NCBI GenBank assembly: GCA_030760725.1
Contig: JASWHV010000016.1
Location: 47,317,227-47,381,226, forward strand
DNA: 64,000 bases
Reading direction: 5' to 3'
Origin: Neostapfia colusana
Lineage: Eukaryota; Streptophyta; Magnoliopsida; Poales; Poaceae
Below are positions 63,899 through 64,000 of the stretch, in pieces. Under the pieces are notes generated by a model. That model was not told the origin of the DNA. It was given only the letters and a program-made list of their open reading frames with translations, and did not search any database. The position numbers and the translations under genes were made by a program. How positions within the stretch are numbered: position 1 is the first letter of the stretch; each line of letters opens with the position of its first letter.

Positions 63899-64000
63899 GA
63901 GGTGTACGGCCATACTACCACAAGACTCGACCCCCTGTGCCGTAACACCTTCCAAGAGCCCAAAATTCACATCTCTCCACACATTCTAACCCTAAAAGGA

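Larger units (their letters stand above)
63384..64000 (+). mobile_element. SIRE/Maximus-like Copia LTR, start; continues beyond the window
   Basis: Starts TGAAAGTGCATCTAGGC, the usual start of SIRE-type LTRs, and holds eight GGACTAGTCC palindromes (63643-63851) and TATAAATA at 63891. The LTR fragments at 3341-7509 share the palindrome but need not be the same element. GATCT (63379-63383) is a candidate target duplication. Confidence 0.75.

Overview
The window is grass (Poaceae) nuclear DNA, most likely from a panicoid or related large-genome grass. The species is not identified. The evidence is the mix of Ty3 Tekay/Del and Tat elements, SIRE-type Copia LTRs, an L1-type LINE, a Stowaway MITE, and one GC-rich, intron-bearing plant gene. 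I see no rRNA, tRNA, CRISPR or prokaryotic features. About nine tenths of the window is transposon sequence in nested layers, and almost every element ORF is broken.

Layout. 1-8247: a SIRE-like Copia LTR (3341-3746 and 6845-7509) carries a Tekay-type solo LTR (3747-6844, direct repeats CCCGC) and a second Tekay-type LTR in the opposite orientation (1957-3340), itself cut by another LTR (1-1956); then a truncated Tat-family LTR (7510-8247). 8248-10930: a CACTA-like end and sequence with no recognisable gene. 10931-13638 and 24553-25893: one LINE (minus strand), split by a Tekay element, D (13639-24547, direct repeats TTCTT). 25894-28587: mostly non-coding, with a 100-bp Stowaway MITE and a relic HVA22 exon. 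28588-36510: a decayed Copia element (minus strand) with a Tat-family solo LTR inside (30644-31965, direct repeats CATAG). 36511-39292: the only intact host gene, an HVA22-like gene on the minus strand (37563-38362, four coding exons, 151 codons). 39293-63383: a three-level nest. Tekay LTR C (39693-40201 and 61840-63302) holds non-autonomous Tekay element B (40202-61834, direct repeats ATTCT), whose 5' LTR holds a full-length Tat element (41277-54156, minus strand, direct repeats GCCCG). 63384-64000: the start of another SIRE-like LTR.

How the parts relate. The HVA22 gene belongs to an ABA/stress-induced ER membrane protein family. The transposons are not a working system, but several features recur across them. 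The LTRs of two unrelated Ty3 lineages (Tat and Tekay) carry arrays of G-box/ABRE-like CACGTG motifs at a strict 55-56 bp spacing. One array starts about 1.9 kb upstream of the HVA22 TATA box. All six Tekay-type LTR copies that include the relevant region share a short inverted repeat about 335-375 bp from the LTR 3' end. The Tat element carries a spliced-looking gene on the strand opposite its gag-pol, and a heptad-repeat insertion inside pol. Element B has its protease fused in frame to its chromodomain after loss of RT, RNase H and integrase.

Limits: all family calls are from reading the sequence. No alignments or database searches were run, so percent identities and ages are not given.
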